From: JBHGAV01 sp041946685
Lineage (GTDB): Bacteria; Acidobacteriota; Terriglobia; Bryobacterales; Bryobacteraceae
Direction of reading: 5' to 3'
Assembly (NCBI GenBank): GCA_041946685.1
Contig: JBHGAV010000018.1
Location: 1-64,000 of the forward strand
Length of the DNA stretch: 64,000 nt
This document shows, piece by piece, positions 11,287 to 19,282 of the stretch. The notes under the pieces were generated by a model. It worked only from the letters and a program-made list of their open reading frames with translations, was not told the DNA's origin and did no database searches. The translations under genes and the position numbers were made by a program. The first letter of the stretch is position 1; each line of letters starts with the position of its first letter.

Positions 11287-12425
11287 TGGCTGCCTCCTTT
11301 CTGCGCAGCGACGTACTGGGGCCTCTCCTTCAACCCCCGGTAGTAACCCTCGCCGATCCCCCAGCCCAAACCCTTGGCCGTGGCGATCCAGACGTCGTCG
11401 CCGTCGATATCCGCATTGATGATGAAGTTGTGGGGAATGCCGACGGGCATATCCACCGTCTCCAGCACCTCCCTGTCTCGCATGACGACGGCCTTTCCGC
11501 CCTTGTCGGTGGGATTGCGAGTGTAAGCGACCCAGGTGTTGGTGGCGAAGTCGGTGATTGCGCCGGCCCCTTTGTCGGAACAATACCAGGCTTCATCCGA
11601 GCTGCGCGCCTTCACGTTGTTGTTGAAATCACTCGGCAACCCGGAATCCATGTTGTAGAAGGCGCGCCAGTTGCGGCCGTCGTAGCGCGAAGCGCCGAAG
11701 TAGGCGGAAACCCAGAGCACGCCCTCGGCCTGCTGGGCCCCGGTAACGATCACGTGCAGGATCCCGTCGTCGCGATACAGGTCGATCTCCATCTCACCGT
11801 CCGGGTCGAGGTAATCCTTCCACCGGTCGGAGCGAATATCATACTCGAGCACGCCGCTTCCCCATACCGCCAGATACACCTTGTCTTTTCCGTTGTAGCT
11901 GACGTTATAGTTCCAGATCTCCTCCATCGGCGCGTTCTTCTCCGTGAAAATAGTCCACTCGCCGGTCTTGAGGTTATACCGGCTGGCGCCCGCCGTCGTC
12001 GCCGCCCAGATGTTGTCGTTTTCGACGGCAACGCCGTAGACCACATCGTTCACCAGCCCGCTGTTCAACTGGTGCCAGTGGTCGAACCGGCCGCCCGAGA
12101 AGCGCGCCAGGCCGCCGCCGAACAGGCCGAGCCACACGTCGCCCGTCTTGGGGTCCACGTCGATCGCTGTGACCACTCTCCAGGGAAGACCGTCTTTCTC
12201 GGTCCAGCTCCGGATTTTGCCCGTGCGCTTGTCGAGCATGGCTAGTCCGTTCTCGGTGCCGATCCAGACGCGCGGCCCGTCGGCCTTGACCGACATGATG
12301 TGGTCGTTGGGCAACCCGTCTTCCACGGTGAATTGCTTCCACTTGGTATAGACGTACGGCAATTTCGCCGCGTCGGCAGCCGAAAGAAGCGCTACAGAGA
12401 GAACTGCCGTTACAAGAGTTCTCAT
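11283..12425 (-). CDS. Exported two-component-regulator-type beta-propeller protein
   Basis: This 380-residue protein has a signal peptide ending near SAADA. Reg_prop-like blades follow, with the family's signature phrases: FTVEDGLPNDHI, VWIGTENGL, WTEKDGLP, VWLGLFGGGLARF and IWAATTAGASRYN. Such propellers are the periplasmic sensing part of hybrid two-component systems. Here there is no membrane segment, kinase or output domain, so it is a free-standing propeller. ATG 12425 overlaps the decaheme gene's TGA, and its own stop overlaps the next gene, which indicates translational coupling. It could bind the locus substrate or scaffold the cytochromes; both ideas are inference. Confidence 0.75.
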   Translation of the reverse strand: MRTLVTAVLSVALLSAADAAKLPYVYTKWKQFTVEDGLPNDHIMSVKADGPRVWIGTENGLAMLDKRTGKIRSWTEKDGLPWRVVTAIDVDPKTGDVWLGLFGGGLARFSGGRFDHWHQLNSGLVNDVVYGVAVENDNIWAATTAGASRYNLKTGEWTIFTEKNAPMEEIWNYNVSYNGKDKVYLAVWGSGVLEYDIRSDRWKDYLDPDGEMEIDLYRDDGILHVIVTGAQQAEGVLWVSAYFGASRYDGRNWRAFYNMDSGLPSDFNNNVKARSSDEAWYCSDKGAGAITDFATNTWVAYTRNPTDKGGKAVVMRDREVLETVDMPVGIPHNFIINADIDGDDVWIATAKGLGWGIGEGYYRGLKERPQYVAAQKGGSQ

Positions 12426-15259
12426 AGTGTCTTCAAGTATTCGATCAGATCGTTGAGCTGATCCTTGGTCATGTCGTTGGTCACACCGTGCCGGTCGTTG
12501 GGGTTGTACACGGTCCAAATCTCTTCGAGGGTGGGCGCCATGCCGTTGTGCAGGTATGGCGCCGAATCGTAGATGTTGTTCAGGTGCGGGGTGTCGAACT
12601 TCCCTTGGCGGTCGTGCTCGTGACGGGTTCCCACATCGTGGAGACGCCGGTCGGTGTAGTAGGGCGGAAAGTGACAGCTTATGCAGCGTTCCTCCGGGCG
12701 CAACTGGCGTCCGCCGGCCGCCTCAGTGCGCTCAAAGATGGCCTTTCCTCTCCGCTGCGCGGGCGTCAAGGCAGCCCCCAATGCGCGAAAACGGTTGAGT
12801 GGCCGCGGAATGGTGGTGATGTAGCTGTCTACCGCGGCCAACTGCTCGGGCGTGAACGGGGCCAGCCGCGTGAAGAACACAGCCAGCCGTGCGCCGCACT
12901 GCCTCTGGAGACTGGGATTGGTGCCCTCCCACTTGAACGGCGCCGTGTCGAGAATCCCTCGCAAGGTCCGGTTGTCCACCGGGCTCAGGCCGATTCCGTC
13001 CGCCTCGATGTCGTAGGTCATCCTGTCGACGTGGCCGTCGGGATGGCAGGAATGGCACGAATACTGCTTCCGGAAGGTGATGTTGGCGCTGTGGAACAAG
13101 CGCTCCCCCAGGCGTACTTGAGTGATCTCCTTCGGCCCGCCGAGATCGATTCGCCCGTGGGGCTTCATGCAGGCCAAATCGATCACTGCCAACGAATCGT
13201 CGAGCGAGTCGGCAACGTAGGCCAGCCTTCCGTCACGAGCCACCAGGATTCCGCGGGGGCTGCCCCGTGTCGGAATGTGCTTGACTAAGAATTCGTCTGC
13301 CTTGCCCAGGTGGTTCGGGAGCACGTGCTGGCGCTCGTAGGGGGAAGCCCCACGTAGAAGTGCCAGCAGTTTCCCCACGTCCACTACCGCCACCCGGTCA
13401 GTCCCGGAACTCGTAACCAGAGCATGCCGCCCGTCCGGCGTGAAGGCCACGTCGGTGGCATCGGCGAAGCCCATGCCGGGCTCGTCCAGCAGGACCTCGT
13501 CCACGCGGCCGTCACGCCATACGATCGCCAGGCCGTTGGTGATCGTCCAGCCTTGCAGGAGACGGGTCATCGGCACCAGGGTCTTGGTGCGGTTCAATGT
13601 GGCCAGCGCAAACTCGCCCGAGGGGTGCCAGTCCACCCCCATCATCAGGTTGGCTCCGGCCACCTTGAGCCTCTCCTCGATTGCGCCCCGGGTTGCATCG
13701 ATCATCGAAATCTCCGAGTCAAACGGCGCACGGAAGGCGAAGTTGGCATACATGTTGGTGACCATCAGCCTCTCCCCATCGGGAGACAGGGCCAAAGACC
13801 AAGGGCCACGGCCGGCGCTCAGGGTCTTGATCTGCTTCAGGGAAGCGACGTCGAAGACCGAGATGTCATCGGATGAGGTGTTCAGTACGTAAAGCAGGCG
13901 GGCCGCCTTGTCGGTGAGAACCCCGTGGGGCTCGTCTCCCACGGAGAGTGTGCCGGTGACCTTTCTTGCGCGCACGTCGATCACCGAGACGGTATCGTCG
14001 TGGCGGTTACTGGCGAAAGCCAGTCGCCCGTCCGGGGAGAACGTGACATCGGCTGGGCTGCCCCCCACGGGGATCTCGGCGACCATCTCCTGTCTGGCCG
14101 TGCTCACCACGGCCACCGAGTCGGAGCCTTCGCAGGCCACGTAGACCTCGCTGCCGTCGGGGCTCATGGCGAGGTTCAAGGGAGTCTTATAGACCGGCTG
14201 GCGCGCTTCCTCGGGAAGACGGGTCGGGTGCGCGATCTGCTTCAGGGCTTCTTCATACTTGAACGGCTTCACGCCGGGAGCCTCATGACAGGGGCTGCAC
14301 GTTGTCCGATCGGGACGCTTCAGCCCTCGGACGGCAGCAGCGCGCGGGTCGCGCATGACCGCCTCCTGCATATACTCGCTGCCCGGCCCGTGGCAGGCTT
14401 CGCAGCCTACCCCTTCATCCGTTTGGAAGGAGTCGAGGAACGCCCCGCCCTGGCCCGTCGAGTGGCACTTCAGGCACTGCGGGCTCTTCTGCGGATCTCC
14501 CTGCACCTTCTGCTCCGCTGCAATCTCGTTAGCCCTCGGGGTCCCCAGCGCCGCCCACGCCTTCGCATGGGGACTCATGCGCCACATCGAATACTGGTGC
14601 CCCATCTCGCGGCCCTTGTGGCAGGCGCCGCAGGCCGCCGATCCCACGTGTTTCGGGCCAGGTTTCTCCCCCATCGGCGGTCGCGGGATACCGCTCGAAG
14701 AAGTCTTTCCCGGCAGTGGGTGTGCGATGTCGCGCCATGCCTTCTTGATGTCGATCTGGGGCGACTTCAGCACCGCCACATGCGAGCCCTTCTCCATGTG
14801 ACAGTTCATGCAATCCTGCTCGGTCGGCATGCGGAGCCCGGCCCGCCGGGCGGCCTCCGGGGCGCGCATCACCTCTTCGACGGCGTACTCGCTGCCCGGC
14901 CCGTGGCAGAGTTCGCATTGCACGCCGTCTTCCGTCCGGAAGTCGTCGTCCTTCTCCCAGCCCTCGGCGTTGAACGCAGTTGCGTGACACCCCAGGCAGA
15001 TGGGCGCCTGCTGCGGCTCCTGGCGTAAGCCGCTGATCTGCGCGATCCTCTTTGACTCCGGTTTGGCCAGCGCGGCGTAAGCCTGGCTGTGCTTGGACTT
15101 CAACCAGAGGCTATACTGGTTGCCCATCGCGACACCGGTGTGGCAGCCGCCGCAGGCCCGCGCGCCGAGGTACACAGGCTTCTTCGAGGCTCCGTAGAGC
15201 GCGGCGAACGCCACCAGCAACAAAGCCGCCAGGCACGCGGCCAGACCCACCCGCTTCAT
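12422..15259 (-). CDS. Ten-heme c-type cytochrome fused to YVTN-type propeller and peroxidase-like domain
   Basis: A 945-residue protein with an N-terminal signal or membrane anchor carries ten CXXCH heme sites. Eight lie in two tandem tetraheme units: first 36-40, 88-92, 115-119 and 150-154, then 210-214, 262-266, 286-290 and 321-325. The two units share ACGxCH, CHGPGSEY and IAHP landmarks, so the module was duplicated; it resembles cytochrome c554. Residues 355-700 form a YVTN-like propeller with SPDG turns. The last 220 residues hold CHSCH (735-739) and CISCH (859-863) in a di-heme cytochrome c peroxidase/MauG-like context. It should act outside the cytoplasmic membrane in multi-electron transfer or substrate oxidation. 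The start is the ATG overlapping the upstream stop. Confidence 0.85.
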   Translation of the reverse strand: MKRVGLAACLAALLLVAFAALYGASKKPVYLGARACGGCHTGVAMGNQYSLWLKSKHSQAYAALAKPESKRIAQISGLRQEPQQAPICLGCHATAFNAEGWEKDDDFRTEDGVQCELCHGPGSEYAVEEVMRAPEAARRAGLRMPTEQDCMNCHMEKGSHVAVLKSPQIDIKKAWRDIAHPLPGKTSSSGIPRPPMGEKPGPKHVGSAACGACHKGREMGHQYSMWRMSPHAKAWAALGTPRANEIAAEQKVQGDPQKSPQCLKCHSTGQGGAFLDSFQTDEGVGCEACHGPGSEYMQEAVMRDPRAAAVRGLKRPDRTTCSPCHEAPGVKPFKYEEALKQIAHPTRLPEEARQPVYKTPLNLAMSPDGSEVYVACEGSDSVAVVSTARQEMVAEIPVGGSPADVTFSPDGRLAFASNRHDDTVSVIDVRARKVTGTLSVGDEPHGVLTDKAARLLYVLNTSSDDISVFDVASLKQIKTLSAGRGPWSLALSPDGERLMVTNMYANFAFRAPFDSEISMIDATRGAIEERLKVAGANLMMGVDWHPSGEFALATLNRTKTLVPMTRLLQGWTITNGLAIVWRDGRVDEVLLDEPGMGFADATDVAFTPDGRHALVTSSGTDRVAVVDVGKLLALLRGASPYERQHVLPNHLGKADEFLVKHIPTRGSPRGILVARDGRLAYVADSLDDSLAVIDLACMKPHGRIDLGGPKEITQVRLGERLFHSANITFRKQYSCHSCHPDGHVDRMTYDIEADGIGLSPVDNRTLRGILDTAPFKWEGTNPSLQRQCGARLAVFFTRLAPFTPEQLAAVDSYITTIPRPLNRFRALGAALTPAQRRGKAIFERTEAAGGRQLRPEERCISCHFPPYYTDRRLHDVGTRHEHDRQGKFDTPHLNNIYDSAPYLHNGMAPTLEEIWTVYNPNDRHGVTNDMTKDQLNDLIEYLKTL

Positions 15260-16902
15260 CGTTTGGCTCCTCCCGCCGTGGCCGAGCGCGTCAGTTTGAG
15301 GAACTGGTTCGCCTTCACCTTCTCCCGTTTTTCCACTGCGCCGTCCGGCCATCGGATCTCGACCAAGTCGGCGTAGGCCGCGTCTCCCAGGCCAAAGTCC
15401 AGCCTCGGGTCACCTTGCGAGAGGTAGCCGCGCGCGGGATTGACGTCCTCGATCTGCCGCAGCTTCCCGGTGATCACCGTCACTCTCGCTCCGATCGCGT
15501 GCCGGGTTCCGGTAGGAAACTTGAGCAGCGCTTCCACGTTGAGCCAGTTGCGGCGGCTGCCGCCGTCGTTGCGGAGCAGCCGCGCGCTGTCATTCACGTT
15601 GTTTATTAAGAGGTCCGTGTCCCCGTCGTTGTCGAAATCCGCCCAACTGACACCGCGGCCCACGTATTTCTGCTGGAAGTACGGCCCCGACCGCGAGGAG
15701 ACGTCCTCAAACGTTCCATCGCCCTTGTTGCGCGCCAGCGTGTCCTCCTGGACATACTCGTGGTGCGCGTTGCCGTGCGCCGTGAAGATATCCAGCCAGC
15801 CGTCATGGTCGTAGTCAAACAGCACCGCGCCCCAGCCGGCGTACTGACCCATCATCGGCGAAATGCCGGACTGGCCCGCCCTGTGCTGCCAGAGGCCAGG
15901 CCTCACTTGTAACAGCAGGCTGCAATAGTTCAGGTCGGGGATGAACAGGTCCAGCAGGCCGTCGCGATTGAAATCGCCCGCGAACGGCCCCATGGACGCC
16001 ACGTTCTGCCCGCCTTCGCTAAAGGCCAGGCCCGCCTCCACCGCCTTTTCGACGAAGCCCCCTTTCCCGTCGGCCTCAAAGTAGTAGTTCTCCATGGCGT
16101 CGTTGGCGACATAGACGTCGAGCCGTCCGTCGTTGTTGAAGTCCGCCGCGGACACACTCATGGCGCGTCCGTCCGGCTTCCACATCCCCACCTCCCTGGT
16201 GACGTCGGTGAAGGTGCCGTCGCCGTTGTTGCGATAGAAGGCATCCGGTTCGCCGCTGTAGCTGAGCGGGCCAGGATAACCCTGGGCGGGGTAAAAGTCC
16301 CGGAATTTGCCGTCGTCGTACTTGAGGTAGTTGCCGACGTAGACGTCCAGCCACCCGTCGTTGTTGTAGTCCAGCCAGACGGCGGACAGGCTCCATCTCG
16401 GGCTGGCCAGGCCGGACTTCGCGGAAACGTCGGTGAAAGTCCCGTCTCCATTGTTGTGGTAGAGAATGTTGGGGCCGTAGTTCAGCACGTAGAGGTCGAT
16501 CCGGCCGTCGTTGTCGTAATCGGCGGCGGAGCAACCCGAGGAGAAGATCCCCTTGCCGTCGACCCCTGCCTTGGCCGTCACATCGGTGAACGTCCCATTC
16601 CCGTTGTTCCTGTAAAGCCGGTTGAAGAGTTTCCCGCGCAGGTCCCGGCCTTCATTGTCGCTGACGCCCTTGGTCCAGGTGCCCGTGACAAGGTAGATAT
16701 CCTGGAAGCCGTCGCCATCGTAGTCGAAGAAGCACGCTCCAGCACCCGTCCCCTCGACAATATTGTCCATGTGGTGATCGCCGTAGCTGTGCTTGAAGGT
16801 GATGCCCGCCTCGCGCGTCACGTCGGCGAAAGTGGGAAGCTCGTCCGGTGCTGCCAAAAGAAAGACCAGAGCGAGCGGCGCCAGACTCATCCAGGACTTC
16901 AC
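15256..16902 (-). CDS. Exported FG-GAP / ASPIC-UnbV (CRTAC1-like) protein
   Basis: A 548-residue secreted protein has a signal peptide ending around LLAAP. Seven FG-GAP/VCBS repeats have acidic loops such as DYDGDGFQD, DYDNDGRID, DYNNDGWLD, DFNNDGRLD, DFNRDGLLD, DYDHDGWLD and DFDNDGDTD. An ASPIC/UnbV domain closes the protein (GARVTVITG, RGYLSQGDPRLDFGLG, IRWPDG). The family resembles animal cartilage acidic protein CRTAC1, with calcium-bound propellers. The GTG at 16902 was chosen because it overlaps the upstream TGA as GTGA and gives a Lys-containing leader; an ATG at 16890 is the alternative. It sits between two cytochrome genes, so a scaffold or receptor role in the redox cluster is plausible. 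Confidence 0.82.
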   Translation of the reverse strand: MKSWMSLAPLALVFLLAAPDELPTFADVTREAGITFKHSYGDHHMDNIVEGTGAGACFFDYDGDGFQDIYLVTGTWTKGVSDNEGRDLRGKLFNRLYRNNGNGTFTDVTAKAGVDGKGIFSSGCSAADYDNDGRIDLYVLNYGPNILYHNNGDGTFTDVSAKSGLASPRWSLSAVWLDYNNDGWLDVYVGNYLKYDDGKFRDFYPAQGYPGPLSYSGEPDAFYRNNGDGTFTDVTREVGMWKPDGRAMSVSAADFNNDGRLDVYVANDAMENYYFEADGKGGFVEKAVEAGLAFSEGGQNVASMGPFAGDFNRDGLLDLFIPDLNYCSLLLQVRPGLWQHRAGQSGISPMMGQYAGWGAVLFDYDHDGWLDIFTAHGNAHHEYVQEDTLARNKGDGTFEDVSSRSGPYFQQKYVGRGVSWADFDNDGDTDLLINNVNDSARLLRNDGGSRRNWLNVEALLKFPTGTRHAIGARVTVITGKLRQIEDVNPARGYLSQGDPRLDFGLGDAAYADLVEIRWPDGAVEKREKVKANQFLKLTRSATAGGAKR

Positions 16903-18566
16903 GGCTTGCCCCCTGGGGCGCGGCCCGCCGTCGCGCCCAAGTCGATCCACTCAATGATTGTACGTTTCTCGTCGCCGGTCAGCGACGCCGACCCCGCCGG
17001 CGGCATCGGCTTGACCGTGGCTTTGGGGGCTGGGTCCCCCTCACGGGAAGTGTCTCTGCCGAGGATGCTCCAAACCAGTGGGCTGGTTCGTGCTCGCCCC
17101 GGATCGACGTATTTCTGCGCAAATCCGTCGGGATGGCACGCGCTGGTCTCGCAGCGGCGTTTCATTAGCGGAGCCACATCTCTTTGGTAGGTCACAGTCC
17201 TGCGGCTTTCAGGGGGAAGCGTGAGTCGTATGGCGGGCTTGACCACCGCCTTGGCCAGCACGTTCTCCGGTGTCCGTTCCGGATCCTCGTGGCAACCAAT
17301 GCATCCGCGGTTCTCCTTGTTCTTCGTCCAAATCCAGGAGCAACTGCGCAGCGCCACCCCGTCCTTGTCGACAAGCTGAAGCTGGATGGGCGTGTTGGCC
17401 GGCACCTGAATCTGAAATGAGCCGTCATCCTCGGTGTTCACTTCTCCCAGGAACCGCTTCCATTCCACTTCCCCCGCCCCCTTGCGAGGCACCCCCTCCA
17501 GTACACGCAGCCGCGGAACGTTCCCTTTGGGCAGCCATTCCGGCCCAAGGTCCGAATCGTAGACGTTCAGGCAATAGAGCTTTCCCGTCGCATCCTGCTC
17601 ATCCACCACGGAGGAGTGCCCGTCGGGTTCGGCCCGCGGGGTCACCGCCCGCGGCTGCATCTCATTCCAGCGCGGATCCGCATGGACGGCTTCGACGCGG
17701 CCGGCCTCGGGATCCACCCGGAAGATGCCGTACTTCTCCCCGGCCCGGCGCCGGGCGACCAGAACCGAGCCGTCAGGCAGAGGCGACGGTGAATGAAACT
17801 CTCCTGCCTCCGGGAGGGTGATCTGCCTGTAGGAACGCATGGGCCGGCGCAACGTCACGCTGGCCAGCGGTCCGCCCGCATCCCAGGACGAGCGCACAGT
17901 CTCAACGAACACCACGAGCCCGGCAGGAGTGGCGGCCGGCATGCGCTGCGCCCGGCCGCGGGACTCCGCCACCAGGGCGAAGTCCGTTCCATCCAGGTGG
18001 ATGCCAAACAGGCGGGCGCCGGCGGCGAAGAGGATCCGTCCGTCCCAAGCCATTCTGGGATCGAAGTTGCTGGCGAAGTCGTACGTCAACCGGCGGAGGC
18101 CCGTGCCATCCGGCATAACGGAGTACAGATCCGTGCGCCGGCCGGCGCCGCCGGCCTCCAACTCGCCTGCGAGATCGCTAACGAAGGTGATCTGGTACGA
18201 CGGCCGGGGATCGTTCAGGTAGAAGATCGCCGACTGGTACATGGGGCTCCGGCAGTTCCCCATCGAGCGCGTGATCTGACGGGGGACGGCTCCGGAGATC
18301 TCCATCTCGTAAATGTCCCAGTTGTCGCGAGCGGCCTTCTTGGCGGCAAACAGCACACGCCTTCCATCGAAGGAGATTTCCGGATCGGCGGCGCTGTGGA
18401 AACCTTCTGTTAGGACTCTCAGCCGTCCGTCCGTGCCGAGCAGGACAACCCGCGCTCCCTCCGCCGAGGAAGGCGCCTGTGTGAAGACGATACCGTAGGT
18501 CGGCGCGCCGGCAGCCAGTGCGTTGAAATACAAAAACAGGCACCACCACCTCGCTCCCAGCATCAT
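16899..18566 (-). CDS. HzsA-related exported protein: TolB-type propeller plus c-type heme domain
   Basis: This 555-residue protein starts at ATG 18566, five bases after an AAGGA Shine-Dalgarno. A short hydrophobic leader is followed by a PD40/TolB-like propeller (residues 25-330). A middle region with DGSFQIQVPANTPIQLQ resembles the hydrazine synthase alpha-subunit middle domain. Heme site CIGCH lies at 422-426. A second site, CETSACH (472-478), has four rather than two residues between the cysteines. The tail MPPAGSASLTGDE (from 521) resembles the Met-containing end of planctomycete-type cytochromes. Hydrazine synthesis is not implied: HzsB and HzsC are absent. It follows the RidA gene by 34 bases. 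Confidence 0.75.
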   Translation of the reverse strand: MMLGARWWCLFLYFNALAAGAPTYGIVFTQAPSSAEGARVVLLGTDGRLRVLTEGFHSAADPEISFDGRRVLFAAKKAARDNWDIYEMEISGAVPRQITRSMGNCRSPMYQSAIFYLNDPRPSYQITFVSDLAGELEAGGAGRRTDLYSVMPDGTGLRRLTYDFASNFDPRMAWDGRILFAAGARLFGIHLDGTDFALVAESRGRAQRMPAATPAGLVVFVETVRSSWDAGGPLASVTLRRPMRSYRQITLPEAGEFHSPSPLPDGSVLVARRRAGEKYGIFRVDPEAGRVEAVHADPRWNEMQPRAVTPRAEPDGHSSVVDEQDATGKLYCLNVYDSDLGPEWLPKGNVPRLRVLEGVPRKGAGEVEWKRFLGEVNTEDDGSFQIQVPANTPIQLQLVDKDGVALRSCSWIWTKNKENRGCIGCHEDPERTPENVLAKAVVKPAIRLTLPPESRRTVTYQRDVAPLMKRRCETSACHPDGFAQKYVDPGRARTSPLVWSILGRDTSREGDPAPKATVKPMPPAGSASLTGDEKRTIIEWIDLGATAGRAPGGKP

Positions 18567-18600
18567 CCAGATCCTTGCGGCGAGTCCCGCCCGGGACCGG

Positions 18601-19092
18601 CTACTCCTGCGCCGGTTGGTTGCGGAACATGGCGATGGCCTCGATCTCCACCAGCAGATCCGACCTGCACAGAATTGCCTGAATCCCGGTGGAGGCAGGC
18701 AGCGGGTCCAGCCCCTGCGCCTGGTAGAACGCGGTTCGCTCTTCATTAAATGCCGCGTAGTCCCGCTCGATGTCCCTCAGGTAGCATGTCGTCCGGACCA
18801 CATCCCGCCAACTGGCCCCCTCCGACTCCAGCAAGGCGGTGATGTTGTCGAAGGTCCGGCGCGTCTGCGCCCGGAAGTCGCCCGGATAAAGAGTCTCTCC
18901 GTGCTCCCCCACGCTGGCGGTGCCGGAGATCAGCAACAGAGTGACGTTGCCCAGATTCAGCCGGATCCCGCGCGAAAAGGAACTGGGGCGTGCATAATCG
19001 TACGCCTCGTTCAGGGCGCTGGGGGCGCTTATGGCTTTCTTTTCAATGGTGGTCGCCCGGGCCATTTCCTCCAGCGCCTCGCGTGTGGTCAT
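18601..19092 (-). CDS. RidA/YjgF-family protein
   Basis: This 163-residue protein has the RidA (YER057c/YjgF) fold signature: LLISGTASV near the start of the core, RTFDNITALLE, DVVRTTCYLRD, and a C-terminal VEIEAIA strand. RidA proteins hydrolyse reactive enamine/imine intermediates, but many relatives have other or unknown activities. The N-terminus is about 30 residues longer than classical RidA and there is no signal peptide, so it is cytoplasmic, unlike the rest of the cluster. A GGGAGG sequence precedes the ATG by about 10 bases. It is the first gene of the minus-strand cluster. Confidence 0.82.
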   Translation of the reverse strand: MTTREALEEMARATTIEKKAISAPSALNEAYDYARPSSFSRGIRLNLGNVTLLLISGTASVGEHGETLYPGDFRAQTRRTFDNITALLESEGASWRDVVRTTCYLRDIERDYAAFNEERTAFYQAQGLDPLPASTGIQAILCRSDLLVEIEAIAMFRNQPAQE

Positions 19093-19114
19093 AAGATAGC
19101 TGCCTCCCGCTTCT

Positions 19115-19162
19115 GTACTGAATTGAACTCCCGCCGAAAAGGGTATGGAATGCCTTCAGTAC
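19115..19162. promoter_or_regulatory. Inverted repeat in the divergent cluster/kinase intergenic region
   Basis: GTACTGAA at 19115-19122 is the exact reverse complement of TTCAGTAC at 19155-19162, with 32 bases between. Each arm is followed or flanked by an AATTG/CAATT-like extension. It lies between the RidA-led cluster and the kinase/NarL-type regulator genes, so it is a candidate site for that regulator. Neither promoter is clear by eye. Confidence 0.4.
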
Positions 19163-19282
19163 CGCAATTTAAACCAGGGACGTCCGATTTCGCAATAGCA
19201 GGAAGATATTAATAGAATCATACTACCCGGCGATTGCACGGCTCAAGGGCGGTTGCGGTATTCTGAATTAGCCGTAATCCCC

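Noticed and set aside
16899..18566. Hydrazine synthase and anammox metabolism
   Set aside because: Only HzsA-like similarity is seen. HzsB, HzsC and hydrazine dehydrogenase are absent.
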